A DNA stretch of 64,000 bases from Collinsella sp. Its GTDB lineage: Bacteria > Actinomycetota > Coriobacteriia > Coriobacteriales > Coriobacteriaceae. The position numbers were made by a program, and so were the translations under genes. The notes below the pieces were generated by a model, which saw nothing but the letters and a program-made list of their open reading frames with translations, ran no database searches and was not told the DNA's origin. This document shows, piece by piece, positions 24,174 to 32,864 of the stretch. Each line of letters opens with the position of its first letter. Position 1 is the first letter of the stretch. The DNA is taken from contig DXLU01000029.1 in NCBI GenBank assembly GCA_019414565.1, positions 57,711 to 121,710 on the forward strand. Direction: 5' to 3'.

Positions 24174-25484
24174 ATGGACGAACTATTTCACGTCAGTGAG
24201 CGCAAGTCCACAATCGGGACCGAACTTCGCGCTGGACTGACAACATTCCTGGCGATGGCCTACATCATCGCCGTCAACCCCGCGGTGCTCTCGGGCGCTG
24301 GCATCGATGCGGGAGCGCTCGCCTGCGCCACCTGCCTGGGCGCCGGCATCATGACCATCTGCATGGGCATCTTCGCCAACCGCCCGCTCGCCTGCGCGTC
24401 GGGCTTAGGCGTCAACGCGATGATCGCCGGAATCACCACCACCGTCTGCGGCGGTGACTGGCACGTGGCCATGAGCGTCATCTTCCTTGAGGGCGTCGTC
24501 ATCTTGCTGCTCGTGCTTTGTGGCCTGCGCGAGGCCATCATGGACGCCATCCCGGTTGTCCTGCGTCACGCCATCTCGGTGGGTCTGGGCCTGTTCATCG
24601 CCATGATTGGCCTGTGCGATGCCGGCATTATCACCGCTGGCGCCGGTACACTCGTCGGTCTGGGCGACATCACCTCCCCCACCTTCATCGTCGGCATCAT
24701 CTCCATCCTGGTGACGGTCGCCCTCGCCTGCCGCAACGTCCCCGGCTCGCTGCTCATCGGCATCGTCGTCGCCGTCATCGCCGGTATCCCCCTAGGTGTG
24801 ACCCAGGCTCCGACCGGCATCATCGCCCCGCTCGACTTCTCGAGCATCGGTGGCCCTATCGCCGACGCCGGCGGCGTGCCCGCCATCGTCAAGGTCCTTA
24901 CCGACCCCGCGCTCCTCGTCATCTCGTTCTCGCTGCTCATGAGTGACTTCTTCGACACCATGGGCACCGCGATGGCCGTGGCCAAGCAGGGCGAGTTCCT
25001 CACCGACGACGGCAACGTCGAGAATATCAAGGAGATCTTGATCGTCGACTCCGCCGCCGCTGCTGTGGGCGGTTTCATGGGCGTCTCCTCCATCACCACC
25101 TTCGTCGAGTCCACTTCCGGCGCCGCCGACGGTGGCCGCACGGGTCTCACCTCCGTCACCACCGGCGTGCTGTTCATTCTCGCCGCGTTCTTCTCCCCCA
25201 TCGTCACCATCGTTTCCAGCGCCGCCACCTGCGGTGCTCTGGTCTACGTCGGCTACCTCATGATGAGCGAGGCCTCCGAGATCGACTGGTCCGACGTGTC
25301 GCAGGGTTTCCCGGCGTTCATGATTGTCGCCGGCGTGCCCTTCACCTACTCCATCTCTGCCGGCATTGGCCTGGGCTTTATCGCCTACGTGGTCGTCGCG
25401 CTCTTTAAGGGCGAGGCCTCCAAGATCAAGCCGCTCATGTGGATCGCAGCCCTCGCCTTCCTCGTCTACTTCTTCGTGGCGTAA
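24174..25484 (+). CDS. NCS2-family purine permease (AzgA-like)
   Basis: 436-aa membrane protein. The N terminus TIGTELRAGLTTFLAMAYIIAVNP and later GLGVNAMIAG are hallmarks of the AzgA/GhxP branch, which takes up adenine, guanine or hypoxanthine with protons. SDFFDTMGTAMAVAKQG and ESTSGAADGGRTGLTSV are also family motifs. About 12-14 helices are present. The start at 24174 follows AAGGAAAGGG; a longer in-frame version was rejected. No purine riboswitch was recognised upstream. Monocistronic with its own terminator. Confidence 0.9.
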   Translation: MDELFHVSERKSTIGTELRAGLTTFLAMAYIIAVNPAVLSGAGIDAGALACATCLGAGIMTICMGIFANRPLACASGLGVNAMIAGITTTVCGGDWHVAMSVIFLEGVVILLLVLCGLREAIMDAIPVVLRHAISVGLGLFIAMIGLCDAGIITAGAGTLVGLGDITSPTFIVGIISILVTVALACRNVPGSLLIGIVVAVIAGIPLGVTQAPTGIIAPLDFSSIGGPIADAGGVPAIVKVLTDPALLVISFSLLMSDFFDTMGTAMAVAKQGEFLTDDGNVENIKEILIVDSAAAAVGGFMGVSSITTFVESTSGAADGGRTGLTSVTTGVLFILAAFFSPIVTIVSSAATCGALVYVGYLMMSEASEIDWSDVSQGFPAFMIVAGVPFTYSISAGIGLGFIAYVVVALFKGEASKIKPLMWIAALAFLVYFFVA

Positions 25485-25511
25485 CGGCATAGTCTGCTAA
25501 AGCAAAACAAC

Positions 25512-25550
25512 AAGGCGCGGAATCGCATCGAGCGGCTCCGCGCCTTTCTT
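25512..25550 (+). terminator. Purine permease terminator
   Basis: AAGGCGCGGA and TCCGCGCCTT form a perfect 10-bp stem followed by TCTTTT. Confidence 0.9.
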
Positions 25551-25621
25551 TTAGCGTCTGCCCCCGTGTCAGCGTGCGACAATTGAGGCTGTCAATATCA
25601 CAACACCGAGAGAAGCCTGCC

Positions 25622-26287
25622 TTGGAAGCGCATCATAAGCAGATAACCGTTTATTCAGAGTGTGCGGAAGGCGCGCCCGTCATCTATCTCCCCGTGGTTA
25701 TGGGCAACGGTAGTGAAGTCTACGAGCGCTGCCGAGAGCTCGACTGCCCGCCGTTCACCCTTGTCGCCATTGGAGGGCTCGATTGGAATCGCGAGCTGAG
25801 CCCCTGGGAATGCGACGGAACTATACGAGATGCCGAGCCCTTTGGCGGACAGGCTGCTGGTTTTCTTGACGAGTTGTTGAAGCAGATAATCCCCCAGGCC
25901 GAATCATCGCTCCCGCAACCGCCCGCCTGGCGCGGCGTTGCCGGCTACTCGTTGGCGGGTCTTTTTGCACTGTGGGCACTTTGGCAAACAGATGTCTTTG
26001 AGCGCGCAGCGAGTGCATCGGGGTCGCTGTGGTTCCCCGGCTTTATCGACTACGCGCGCGAGCGCACGATGACGGCTACGCCCGACGCCGCCTATCTGTC
26101 GCTCGGTAAAAAGGAAACCAAGACGCCCAACCGCATGATGCGGCACGTACTCGACGATACGCGCGCGATGGAAGAGCTGTTTATCGAGCGCGACATCCCA
26201 ACAACGCTGGAGCTCAACCCCGGCAATCATTTTGCCCAAACTGACCTGCGCATGGCGCGCGGCATCCACTGGATACTGACGCATTAA
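25622..26287 (+). CDS. Alpha/beta-hydrolase fold esterase-like protein
   Basis: About 221 aa. The nucleophile elbow is GYSLAGLFALWALW, and a late HFAQTDLRMARGIHWI may hold the histidine. The order (VIYLPVVMGNGSEVYERC, GLDWNRELSPWECDG) resembles IroE/YbbA-type esterases that hydrolyse enterobactin-like or other esters. The start is uncertain: the frame is open from 25574, but TTG at 25622 fits better with the short intergenic space; no strong ribosome site is seen. No signal peptide. Substrate unknown. Confidence 0.7.
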   Translation: MEAHHKQITVYSECAEGAPVIYLPVVMGNGSEVYERCRELDCPPFTLVAIGGLDWNRELSPWECDGTIRDAEPFGGQAAGFLDELLKQIIPQAESSLPQPPAWRGVAGYSLAGLFALWALWQTDVFERAASASGSLWFPGFIDYARERTMTATPDAAYLSLGKKETKTPNRMMRHVLDDTRAMEELFIERDIPTTLELNPGNHFAQTDLRMARGIHWILTH

Positions 26288-26328
26288 AAATGGCGTCCAC
26301 GCGTACATGCGCATGGACGCCATTTTTT
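26286..26328. terminator. Bidirectional terminator after the esterase-like gene
   Basis: AAAATGGCGTCCA and TGGACGCCATTTT form a perfect 13-bp stem with A and T runs on both sides; the left arm overlaps the esterase stop codon. Confidence 0.9.
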
Positions 26329-26348
26329 GATTTAGCTGAACACAACTA

Positions 26349-26402
26349 CTATTCGACAGTCTCCTCGAGTTTAGATACGGCGGGCGTCGAGGATTGGGAC
26401 AT
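26349..26402 (-). CDS. Possible 17-aa micro-ORF
   Basis: ATG at 26402 with GAAAGGA at 6-bp spacing opens a 17-codon frame, MSQSSTPAVSKLEETVE, ending at TAG 26349 just before a terminator hairpin. The site and short frame are well formed but nothing else supports translation. It could be a small peptide, or the remnant start of a lost gene. The remaining gene-free DNA to 26525 shows no further feature except TACAAT at about 26475 on the minus strand, a possible -10 box. Confidence 0.3.
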   Translation of the reverse strand: MSQSSTPAVSKLEETVE

Positions 26403-26525
26403 GGAAGTCCTTTCATGATGGAAGGGCGATCAGGCATATCGGATAACCTGCCCGAACGATACGATCCGAACCATTGTACGCGATACGCAATGCCTCGCAC
26501 GCGCCGCCACCTGCAAACGCTAGCG

Positions 26526-27659
26526 TTACTTCCAAACGCGCTCGGCAATGCGCTTGACCAGCGCGATCTTCGCCCATTGCTCGTCCTCGGTCAGCTTGTT
26601 GCCAATCTCGCAGCTGGCAAAGCCGCACTGGGGCGACAGGTACAGATTCTCGAGCGGCACGTACTTAGCGGCTTCGCGGATGCGCTCGACGATAACATCC
26701 TCGTTCTCGAGCTCTGCCGCCTTGGTGGTTACCAAGCCCAGCACCACCTTCTTGCCGGGGGCAACGTACTTGAGCGGCTCAAAACCACCGGCGCGGGGTG
26801 TGTCGAACTCCAGATAGAACGCATCGACGTTCTCATGTGCGAACAGGTACGGCGCGATGGGGTCGTAGCCGCCCTCAAAAGCATAGGTGGAATGATAGTT
26901 GCCGCGGCACACGTGCGTGTTGATGACCAAATCGTCGGGCTTGCCCGCGATGGCGGCATTGTTGAGCGCCACGCCCAGCTCGGACACCTTTTGCAGGTCA
27001 ACCGGGCTCATGCCAGTCTTGGACACAAAGTCGGTATCGCAATAGATGCCCCAGGTGCAGTCATCAAATTGGATGTTGCGGCAGCCCGCGGCATACAAGT
27101 CGGCAACCACGGTACGGTATGCTGCGGCAATGGCATCGGCGAGCTCTTCGTCGGTCTTGTAGACGGCGCGTAGACTCTCCTGCTGGCCGTCGCAGCGGTC
27201 GAGCGTGACTTCGGAGAACGTCTGGATCGGCGCCGGAATGGTTTGCCGTGCGACCTGGCCCTCCCCCTCAAGCGCCTTGACGAACTTAAAATGCTCGACG
27301 AACGGGTGGTTCTCGCCGCTAATGGAACCGGTAACCACGGCGGTGTCGGCCGTCGTCTCCTCGTCATGGAACATATAACCCGTGCGCGAGGCGCGGCGCT
27401 CAATGCCGTTGAGGCCCCACATAAAATCGAGGTGCCAGTAGCTGCGGCGGAACTCGCCATCGGTAATCACCTGCAGGCCGGCAGCCTTCTGCTTGGCCAC
27501 TAAGTCGCGGATGGCCTCGTCCTCGACGGCCTTAAGGCCGGAAGCGTCGAGTTTACCCGCGACATAGGCGGCACGGGCGTCCTTTACAGCCTGCGGACGA
27601 AGAAAACTGCCGACGATATCGGCACGAAACGGCGCGTTCGGTTGAATCGAAGTGCTCAT
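26526..27659 (-). CDS. MetE C-terminal-domain family methyltransferase (YxjG/YxjH-like)
   Basis: 377-aa protein of the cobalamin-independent methionine synthase catalytic fold, without the MetE N-terminal half. VGSFLRPQAVKDAR, VITDGEFRRSYWHLDFMWG, QFDDCTWG, THVCRGNYHS and SPQCGFASC supply the expected substrate and zinc ligands (His, Cys, Cys). Such proteins methylate homocysteine from folate or another donor; the exact donor is unknown. The start at 27659 follows GGGAGAT. A LysR-type gene lies upstream on the same strand with palindromic sites between, suggesting it regulates this gene. Confidence 0.85.
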   Translation of the reverse strand: MSTSIQPNAPFRADIVGSFLRPQAVKDARAAYVAGKLDASGLKAVEDEAIRDLVAKQKAAGLQVITDGEFRRSYWHLDFMWGLNGIERRASRTGYMFHDEETTADTAVVTGSISGENHPFVEHFKFVKALEGEGQVARQTIPAPIQTFSEVTLDRCDGQQESLRAVYKTDEELADAIAAAYRTVVADLYAAGCRNIQFDDCTWGIYCDTDFVSKTGMSPVDLQKVSELGVALNNAAIAGKPDDLVINTHVCRGNYHSTYAFEGGYDPIAPYLFAHENVDAFYLEFDTPRAGGFEPLKYVAPGKKVVLGLVTTKAAELENEDVIVERIREAAKYVPLENLYLSPQCGFASCEIGNKLTEDEQWAKIALVKRIAERVWK

Positions 27660-27699
27660 AGATATCTCCCTTTGCATTGGTTGCTTTACTGGGACAGAG

Positions 27700-27767
27700 T
27701 ATGAGCGCTCATATGGACATCGTAAAATATATGTTTATAACAGTTTGATATAGATGCTTCCTATATC
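27700..27767 (-). promoter_or_regulatory. Palindromes upstream of the MetE-like gene
   Basis: TATGAGCGCTCATA (27700-27713) is a perfect 14-bp palindrome. GATATAG-ATGCTTC-CTATATC (27747-27767) is a second, flanked on both sides by CAGTTTG. Both lie in the 155-bp gap between the LysR gene and the MetE-like gene and fit LysR or activator sites. Confidence 0.5.
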
Positions 27768-27814
27768 AGTTTGGACTGCCATAAAGAGATTTGACCCGCG
27801 CAGAACGCAGCAGT

Positions 27815-28711
27815 CTAGATGTGCTGACGAATCGCTTCGATATAGGCCTGCCCGTAGCGCGTAAGTGTCGTGTTCTTGCGCGTGATGATGCCAATCTCCA
27901 TGTACTCGTCTACATCGAGCGGAATCGAGATAATACCGGGGCCGTTAAGTTCATGGCTGATCACGCCCGAACACACCGTGTAACCGTTAAGGCCCATAGC
28001 TAGGTTGAACAGCGTCGCACGGTCGCGCACGCGGATATTCTTGCGGCGCTCAAAGGTCGAGGTCAGCTCCTCGGAATAGTAAAACGAGTTGTAGCTGCCC
28101 TGCTCATAGGACAGGAACGGGTAGTCTTCCAAGTCCTCGAGCGTCACACTCGAGCGACCCGCCAGCGGATGGTCGGAGCACACAAAGACATGCGGCGTAG
28201 CGCAGAAGAGTCCTTCGAATACGAGCTCGTTGGCCGCCAGCATGCGCTCGATGACCTCGCGATTGTGCTCCGACAGATACAGGATGCCGAGCTCGCTTTT
28301 CATATGCGCGACGTCCTCGATAATCTCGTGGGTCTGCTCCTCGCGCAGGGTAAAGTCGTAGCGCGCGGCATCGAACTCGCGGATCACATCGACAAACGCA
28401 TTAACGGCAAAGGAATAATGCTGGCAGCTCACACTAAAGTGCGGCACCTGCTCGGACGTGCCTTTGTACTTGCCCTCGAGCAGGTCGGCCTGGTCGAGCA
28501 CCTGGCGCGCGTAGCCCAAGAAGGTCTCGCCTTCCTCGGACACAATGACGCCCTTGTTGGTGCGCTCAAAGATGTGTACACCCATCTCGTTTTCGAGATC
28601 GCGAATTGACGCGGTAATCGAAGGCTGCGACACAAAGAGCCGGCGCGAGGCCTCGGTGATGCTGCCGCATTCGGCAACTTTGACGACATATCTGAGCTGC
28701 TGGAGCTTCAT
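27815..28711 (-). CDS. LysR-family transcriptional regulator (CysB/Cbl-like length)
   Basis: 298 aa. The N-terminal helix-turn-helix is clear (MKLQQLRYVVKVAECGSITEASRRLFVSQPSITASIRDLENEMG), followed by a substrate-binding domain with the usual two lobes. The start at 28711 follows GGGAGAAAG; a much longer upstream frame overlaps the HAD gene and was rejected. The gene starts 10 bp after the HAD hydrolase stop, so they may be cotranscribed. The MetE-like gene downstream suggests a role in methionine or sulphur control; the ligand is unknown. Confidence 0.85.
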   Translation of the reverse strand: MKLQQLRYVVKVAECGSITEASRRLFVSQPSITASIRDLENEMGVHIFERTNKGVIVSEEGETFLGYARQVLDQADLLEGKYKGTSEQVPHFSVSCQHYSFAVNAFVDVIREFDAARYDFTLREEQTHEIIEDVAHMKSELGILYLSEHNREVIERMLAANELVFEGLFCATPHVFVCSDHPLAGRSSVTLEDLEDYPFLSYEQGSYNSFYYSEELTSTFERRKNIRVRDRATLFNLAMGLNGYTVCSGVISHELNGPGIISIPLDVDEYMEIGIITRKNTTLTRYGQAYIEAIRQHI

Positions 28712-28721
28712 GGCTTTCTCC

Positions 28722-29630
28722 CTAGACGTTCGTGACGTCGAAACCCGTCGCGTCCATCTGACGCATAAACGACGGCATCTCCCCCGTCGCGGCGCAGGCG
28801 GCAATCTGATGCAGAGCCCCGGCAACCGCATCGTCTGCCGCAGCGCCGATATGCCAGCGTGCGGCAGCCGTGACGGCCTCGTTGGCATTGGCGACTGCAA
28901 CGGAGTTGGGGACGGCACCGATCATGGGCAGGTCGTTATCGGAATCGCCAAATACGGCCACCTCGTCGGACGTCAGGTCCAAAGCGCGCGCCAGCTCCAG
29001 CGCAGCGCAACCCTTGTCCCAACCTGCTGGAAGAATGTCGAACAGGCGCACACGATTGTTGGGAAACACAAGCGAGAGTTCCGGCACCTCAGCGGCAACG
29101 CGCTCGCGTAGCTCCGCGAGCTCCTCACGCGAACGAGCACTCCAGATATTCGCCTTGAACACCGACGCGTCATCGACGACAGGACGGCACGGGGCCTCTT
29201 CGCCCTTGAGCCATGCGTTGCCACCCGACTCCATGGCGCGGCGCACGCGCTCGGGGTCGCTCGTCACACAATAGGCATCGTTGCCCCAAAAGTCATCGCC
29301 CAGGCTGTAGACCTTCAGATACGTATCGTCGGTCTCTTGCTCCAAGTAGTCAGCCAAGCGCATAAGGGCGGCGTTATCGGTCGCATGCGAGGCTACCACC
29401 TCGCCGTCCACAAACATGACCTGGCCGTTGCAGAACGCGCCGGTCGAGAAGCACTCGGCGCGATTGCGGAACATCCAGCCCATCGCGGAGGGCTGGCGAC
29501 CCGAAACCGGGCCAAAGTGCAGACCCGCCGCCTGCATGGCATGAATGCCCTCGATGGCGTAGTCGCTGGCGCCGTCATGCCCGGCTGGAATCAGCGTATC
29601 GTCCATATCGGTCAGCACAAGTTTAATCAT
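28722..29630 (-). CDS. HAD-superfamily hydrolase, Cof type (subclass IIB)
   Basis: 302-aa phosphatase. Motif I is LTDMDDTLI with the nucleophile and acid Asp pair, motif II lies in GPVSGRQP, and motif IV is VFGDSDNDLPMIGAVPNSVAVANA. A large cap sits between motifs II and III. Typical substrates are sugar phosphates or FMN/PLP-like phosphates; it cannot be told which here. The start follows GAGGGGG. First gene of a possible two-gene unit with the LysR gene. Confidence 0.85.
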   Translation of the reverse strand: MIKLVLTDMDDTLIPAGHDGASDYAIEGIHAMQAAGLHFGPVSGRQPSAMGWMFRNRAECFSTGAFCNGQVMFVDGEVVASHATDNAALMRLADYLEQETDDTYLKVYSLGDDFWGNDAYCVTSDPERVRRAMESGGNAWLKGEEAPCRPVVDDASVFKANIWSARSREELAELRERVAAEVPELSLVFPNNRVRLFDILPAGWDKGCAALELARALDLTSDEVAVFGDSDNDLPMIGAVPNSVAVANANEAVTAAARWHIGAAADDAVAGALHQIAACAATGEMPSFMRQMDATGFDVTNV

Positions 29631-29670
29631 AAGGCCCCCTCGGTCATTCTTAATCCCGTCTATTGTACCG

Positions 29671-29772
29671 ACCTGCCAAAAAGAGACAGGTTTATATTGG
29701 CAGGTTTTATCTGGGAAAACGCAAAGCCCCAGTTGTTACCTGCCAAAATAAACCTGTCCCTTTTTGGCAGGT
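29671..29772. repeat. 102-bp inverted repeat pair (family D), copy 1
   Basis: ACCTGCCAAAAAGAGACAGG plus TTTATATTGGCAGGT faces its near-perfect complement ending TTTTTGGCAGGT at 29772, around a central segment of about 32 bases containing TTTATCTGGG. A related half-copy lies at 50406-50450 on the other strand. Position: between the HAD gene and the TPP riboswitch. Confidence 0.7.
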
Positions 29773-29799
29773 GCGCTAGTATAGGGAACAACAGATTCG

Positions 29800-29933
29800 A
29801 TGCGGGAGTGCCGGCGGTGCAAACCACAAGGCTGAGAGGGCATGGGGCCCAATCCTTTGAACCTGTCAGTTAATGCTGGCGTAGGGAGCATGCCGCCTTT
29901 TTAGGGGCGCTGTCTATGCACAGCGCCCCTTTT
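29800..29933 (+). promoter_or_regulatory. TPP riboswitch with expression-platform terminator
   Basis: The conserved THI-box parts appear in order: CTGAGAGG (29832), ACCTGTCAGTTAATGCTGGC, then GTAGGGAGCA (29881). The aptamer spans about 29800-29895. It is followed by a terminator hairpin AGGGGCGCTG (29903-29912) / CAGCGCCCCT (29921-29930) with TTT. Thiamine pyrophosphate binding should stop transcription before thiM. AAGGAGG of thiM lies at 29941. Confidence 0.93.
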
Positions 29934-29955
29934 CTATGCCAAGGAGGCATGTGCA

Positions 29956-30795
29956 GTGATTGATTCGGAACAGCTTAAGCAAGACGTGGTCAAGGCAGTG
30001 GAGAAGATTCGCGCCACCAATCCGATGGCCGGCTCCATCACCAACACGGTGACGATCGACTTTGTCGCCAACGCGCAGCTCGCCGTGGGCGGATCGGCCG
30101 CCATGGTCTATCTGCCCGACGAGGGCGAGGCGCTCGTTGCCGGCGGCGGCGCCATCTATCTGAACATGGGCACACTCTTCCCCATCTACGAGCAGACGAT
30201 TCCCCGCGCGGCCAAGGCGGCACACGACGCCGGCAAGCCCTGGGTGCTCGATCCGGTGGGCCTGGGCATCGGTAGCCTGCGCACCCAGCTGGTAAACGAA
30301 CTCAAGCAGTACAAGCCCGCCATCGTGCGCGGCAACGCCTCCGAGATCATCGCGCTCGCCGGCCTATGGGGACTTGAGGGCGAAGCGGCCGATCTGAGCC
30401 GCGTGCGCGGCGTCGACACCACCGATACGGTTGACGCCGCCCGCGATGCCGCCGCGGCGCTCGCCCGCTACACCGGCGGCGCCGTAGTGGTCTCGGGCGA
30501 AGTCGACCTGATCACCGACGGCACGACCGTGGCCAAGTCCCACGGCGGCAGCCCGCTTATGTCCAAAATCACCGGCTGCGGTTGCTCGCAGGGCGGCGTG
30601 CTGGCCGTGTATGCCTGCGCCGCCGACCCGTTTACGGCGGCCATCTGCGGCACCGCCGCCTACAACGTTGCCGGCACGCGTGCCGCCGCCGTTGCCGATG
30701 CCCCGGCAAGCTTTAAGGTCGCCTTTATCGACGAGCTCTACCGCGCGACCGCCCAGGACATTGCCGATAACCAACTCGAGCTCGAGGAGGCATAA
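29956..30795 (+). CDS. thiM: Hydroxyethylthiazole kinase
   Basis: 279-aa kinase phosphorylating the thiazole alcohol of thiamine for salvage. Features are ITNTVTIDFVANAQLAVGGSAAMVY at the N terminus, KPWVLDPVGLG, VRGNASEIIALAG and the anion-hole stretch KITGCGCSQGG near the catalytic cysteine. GTG start at 29956 with AAGGAGG eight bases upstream. First gene after the TPP riboswitch; the next gene follows after 3 bp. Confidence 0.95.
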   Translation: MIDSEQLKQDVVKAVEKIRATNPMAGSITNTVTIDFVANAQLAVGGSAAMVYLPDEGEALVAGGGAIYLNMGTLFPIYEQTIPRAAKAAHDAGKPWVLDPVGLGIGSLRTQLVNELKQYKPAIVRGNASEIIALAGLWGLEGEAADLSRVRGVDTTDTVDAARDAAAALARYTGGAVVVSGEVDLITDGTTVAKSHGGSPLMSKITGCGCSQGGVLAVYACAADPFTAAICGTAAYNVAGTRAAAVADAPASFKVAFIDELYRATAQDIADNQLELEEA

Positions 30796-30798
30796 GGC

Positions 30799-31140
30799 AT
30801 GTCCGAGCCCGCAACCAATGCCGGTATGAACACGCTCGTCGCCGTAGCCATCGCCCCGTGCGGCACCGGCGACGAGCTGTCCGCCGAGGTCGCCGAGGTC
30901 GTACGCGTCATTCGCGAGAGCGGCCTTCCCAACCGCACCACCTCGATGTTCACCGAGATCGAGGGTGACTGGGACGAAGTCATGCAGGTCGTGCGCGACG
31001 CAACCTTTGTGTTGGCGAGCAAGGGCATCCGCACCGAAGTCGTGCTCAAGGCCGATATTCGACCCGGATTTACCGACACCATGACTGGCAAGCTCGAGCG
31101 CATGGAAACGCAGATCAAAAAGCAGGAGGAAGCACAGTGA
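30799..31140 (+). CDS. MTH1187/YkoF-family thiamine-binding protein
   Basis: 113-aa protein with the ferredoxin-like fold of the MTH1187 (DUF77) family: VAIAPCGTGDELSAEVAEVVRVIRESGL, TSMFTEIEGDWDEVMQVVRDA. Members bind thiamine or its pyrimidine part and are common in thiamine operons. The stop codon overlaps the thiE start by three bases (GTGA), so translation is coupled. The exact ligand is inference from context. Confidence 0.82.
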   Translation: MSEPATNAGMNTLVAVAIAPCGTGDELSAEVAEVVRVIRESGLPNRTTSMFTEIEGDWDEVMQVVRDATFVLASKGIRTEVVLKADIRPGFTDTMTGKLERMETQIKKQEEAQ

Positions 31141-31832
31141 GCATCCGCGACAACCTTGATATCTCGGCCTATCTGGTACTCGGCCCCGAAAACACCCTCG
31201 GACGCCCCGTGGGCGATGTGGTGGCCCAGGCGCTCGACGCCGGCTTTACCTGCATTCAGGTGCGTTCCAAGGTGGCAAGCGCCCGCGAGATCATCGCACT
31301 GACGGGCGATGCCGCGCAGGCCATCGCTCAGGCCGGCAAAACCGGGCAGGTCGCGCTGCTGATCGACGACCGCCTTGACTGCGTACTTGCCGCACGCGAG
31401 CAGGGTATTGCCGTCGACGGCGTGCATGTTGGCCAGAGCGACATCCCCGTCGAGGTCTGCCGCAAACTTTTGGGCCCCGATGCCATCGTGGGTCTTTCGG
31501 CCCGCTGCGAGGAGATGCTCGAGTACGTCAAGACCGCCGACATGAGCCTGGTCGATTACCTGGGCGTGGGCCCGCTTCACGAGACCGAGACCAAGCGCGA
31601 CTGCGGACGCGCGGCAGATGGCTCCATCATCACCAAGAGCTTTGAGGACCTGGCTGCCCTCCATGCGGCAAGCCCCGTGCCCATCGTGGTGGGCGGCGGC
31701 GTCAAAACGGCCGATCTGCCGCAGCTCAAGACTACCGGCGTCGACGGCTTCTTCGTGGTGAGCGCCGTCTGCAGTGCCGACGACCCCTACGCCGCAGCCA
31801 AGGAGCTCGTCGACACCTGGCAGCAGGCATAG
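31137..31832 (+). CDS. thiE: Thiamine-phosphate synthase
   Basis: 231-aa TIM-barrel enzyme that joins thiazole phosphate and the pyrimidine diphosphate. Motifs: TCIQVRSKVASAREI, LLIDDRLDCVLAA, GVHVGQSDIPVE and VVGGGVKTADLPQ. GTG start within the preceding stop. With thiM and the MTH1187 protein it forms a salvage operon. A thiD for the pyrimidine branch is not in this window, so the pathway depends on another locus. Confidence 0.93.
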   Translation: MSIRDNLDISAYLVLGPENTLGRPVGDVVAQALDAGFTCIQVRSKVASAREIIALTGDAAQAIAQAGKTGQVALLIDDRLDCVLAAREQGIAVDGVHVGQSDIPVEVCRKLLGPDAIVGLSARCEEMLEYVKTADMSLVDYLGVGPLHETETKRDCGRAADGSIITKSFEDLAALHAASPVPIVVGGGVKTADLPQLKTTGVDGFFVVSAVCSADDPYAAAKELVDTWQQA

Positions 31833-31874
31833 ACCTATGCCGAGCAGCTGCTCCGCAGCCTCATATCTTCAAGA

Positions 31875-31984
31875 GCGGAAAGCGCATCCCAGTTTGGACG
31901 TCCATTCTGGGATGCGCTTTCCGCATAGAGGACCAGCGGGAAACTGCGTCCCAGTCTGAACGCTGATTACGGGATGCAGTTTCC
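31875..31984. repeat. Two tandem copies of a GGAAA..GGGATGC hairpin
   Basis: Copy 1: GCGGAAAGCGCATCCCA (31875-31891) pairs perfectly with 31908-31924. Copy 2: GGAAACTGCGTCCC (31939-31952) pairs with GGGATGCAGTTTCC (31971-31984), one G-T pair. Changes in one arm are matched in the other. They lie between the convergent thiE and patatin genes and probably act as terminators or as a repeat family. Confidence 0.65.
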
Positions 31985-31994
31985 GGCGTAGTTC

Positions 31995-32864
31995 CTACCC
32001 CGCCAGATACGCTTCCAGCGCGGGCAACGTCGCCTCCGCATCGCGACGGCCGATCTGGTAGATGCGCTCGAGTTCATCGGGCTCGCGGCACAGCGACGGC
32101 ACCTTCACCGATTCGCTCGGCCGCACCACAAAGATCTCGCCAGCGGCTTCGCGACGCGCCAGGTCATCGAGCGTGGCATTGTAGACCTCGTGCCGATGCT
32201 CAAGCGCCGCAACAAACTCCGGATAGTGACGATACACGCGACGCAGCATAGGCATCACGCTATTGGGCTGCTTTACAAAGCCTGCCGGCTGCGTCAGCAC
32301 CACCACGTTGCGATCATAGCCCTGCGCAAACAGCCAAGCGCTGGGAATGGAATCGGCAACACCGCCATCCAAGTACTTACGGCCCTCGATGGCAACAGGA
32401 CGCGTCGCCACCGGAATTGCCGATGACGCGCGAATCCACTCAATATCGCGCTCGTCGCCATAGGGCAGGTCATGGTAGACGGCCTGCCCCGTCTTAAGAT
32501 CGGTACATACGCACGTAAACCGCATAGGGCAGGCGCGATATGCCTCCAGGTCGATAGGATCGCGCTCGATAGGCACCTCGTGATAGGCAAACTCGGCATT
32601 GAACATATCACCGGTTCGCAGCCAGCTCGTCACGCTCGCATAGCGCTTGTCGGCGCAATAGGCCTTGTTGTAGCGAATGGCGCGGCCGATCTGGCGCGAT
32701 TTAAAGTTGTAGCCAAACGCCGCGCCCGCCGAGACACCCACCATATGGTCGCAGGTTAAGCCGTGCTCCATCCATACGTCGAGCACGCCCGCCGTATACA
32801 TACCGCGGTAGCCGCCTCCCTCGAGCGCAAGCCCCACCGTGCGCGTCGTGTCTGGCTGTGCCAT
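31995..32864 (-). CDS. Patatin-like phospholipase
   Basis: 289-aa serine lipase-fold protein. Oxyanion GGGYRG follows LALE, the nucleophile is Ser45 in GVSAG, and the catalytic Asp is in KYLDGGVADS, completing the Ser-Asp dyad. It resembles the RssA/YjjU-type family of bacterial patatins. The start at 32864 follows GGAGATGG; an upstream extension lacks homology. No signal peptide. Role probably in phospholipid turnover; the substrate is unknown. Confidence 0.88.
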   Translation of the reverse strand: MAQPDTTRTVGLALEGGGYRGMYTAGVLDVWMEHGLTCDHMVGVSAGAAFGYNFKSRQIGRAIRYNKAYCADKRYASVTSWLRTGDMFNAEFAYHEVPIERDPIDLEAYRACPMRFTCVCTDLKTGQAVYHDLPYGDERDIEWIRASSAIPVATRPVAIEGRKYLDGGVADSIPSAWLFAQGYDRNVVVLTQPAGFVKQPNSVMPMLRRVYRHYPEFVAALEHRHEVYNATLDDLARREAAGEIFVVRPSESVKVPSLCREPDELERIYQIGRRDAEATLPALEAYLAG

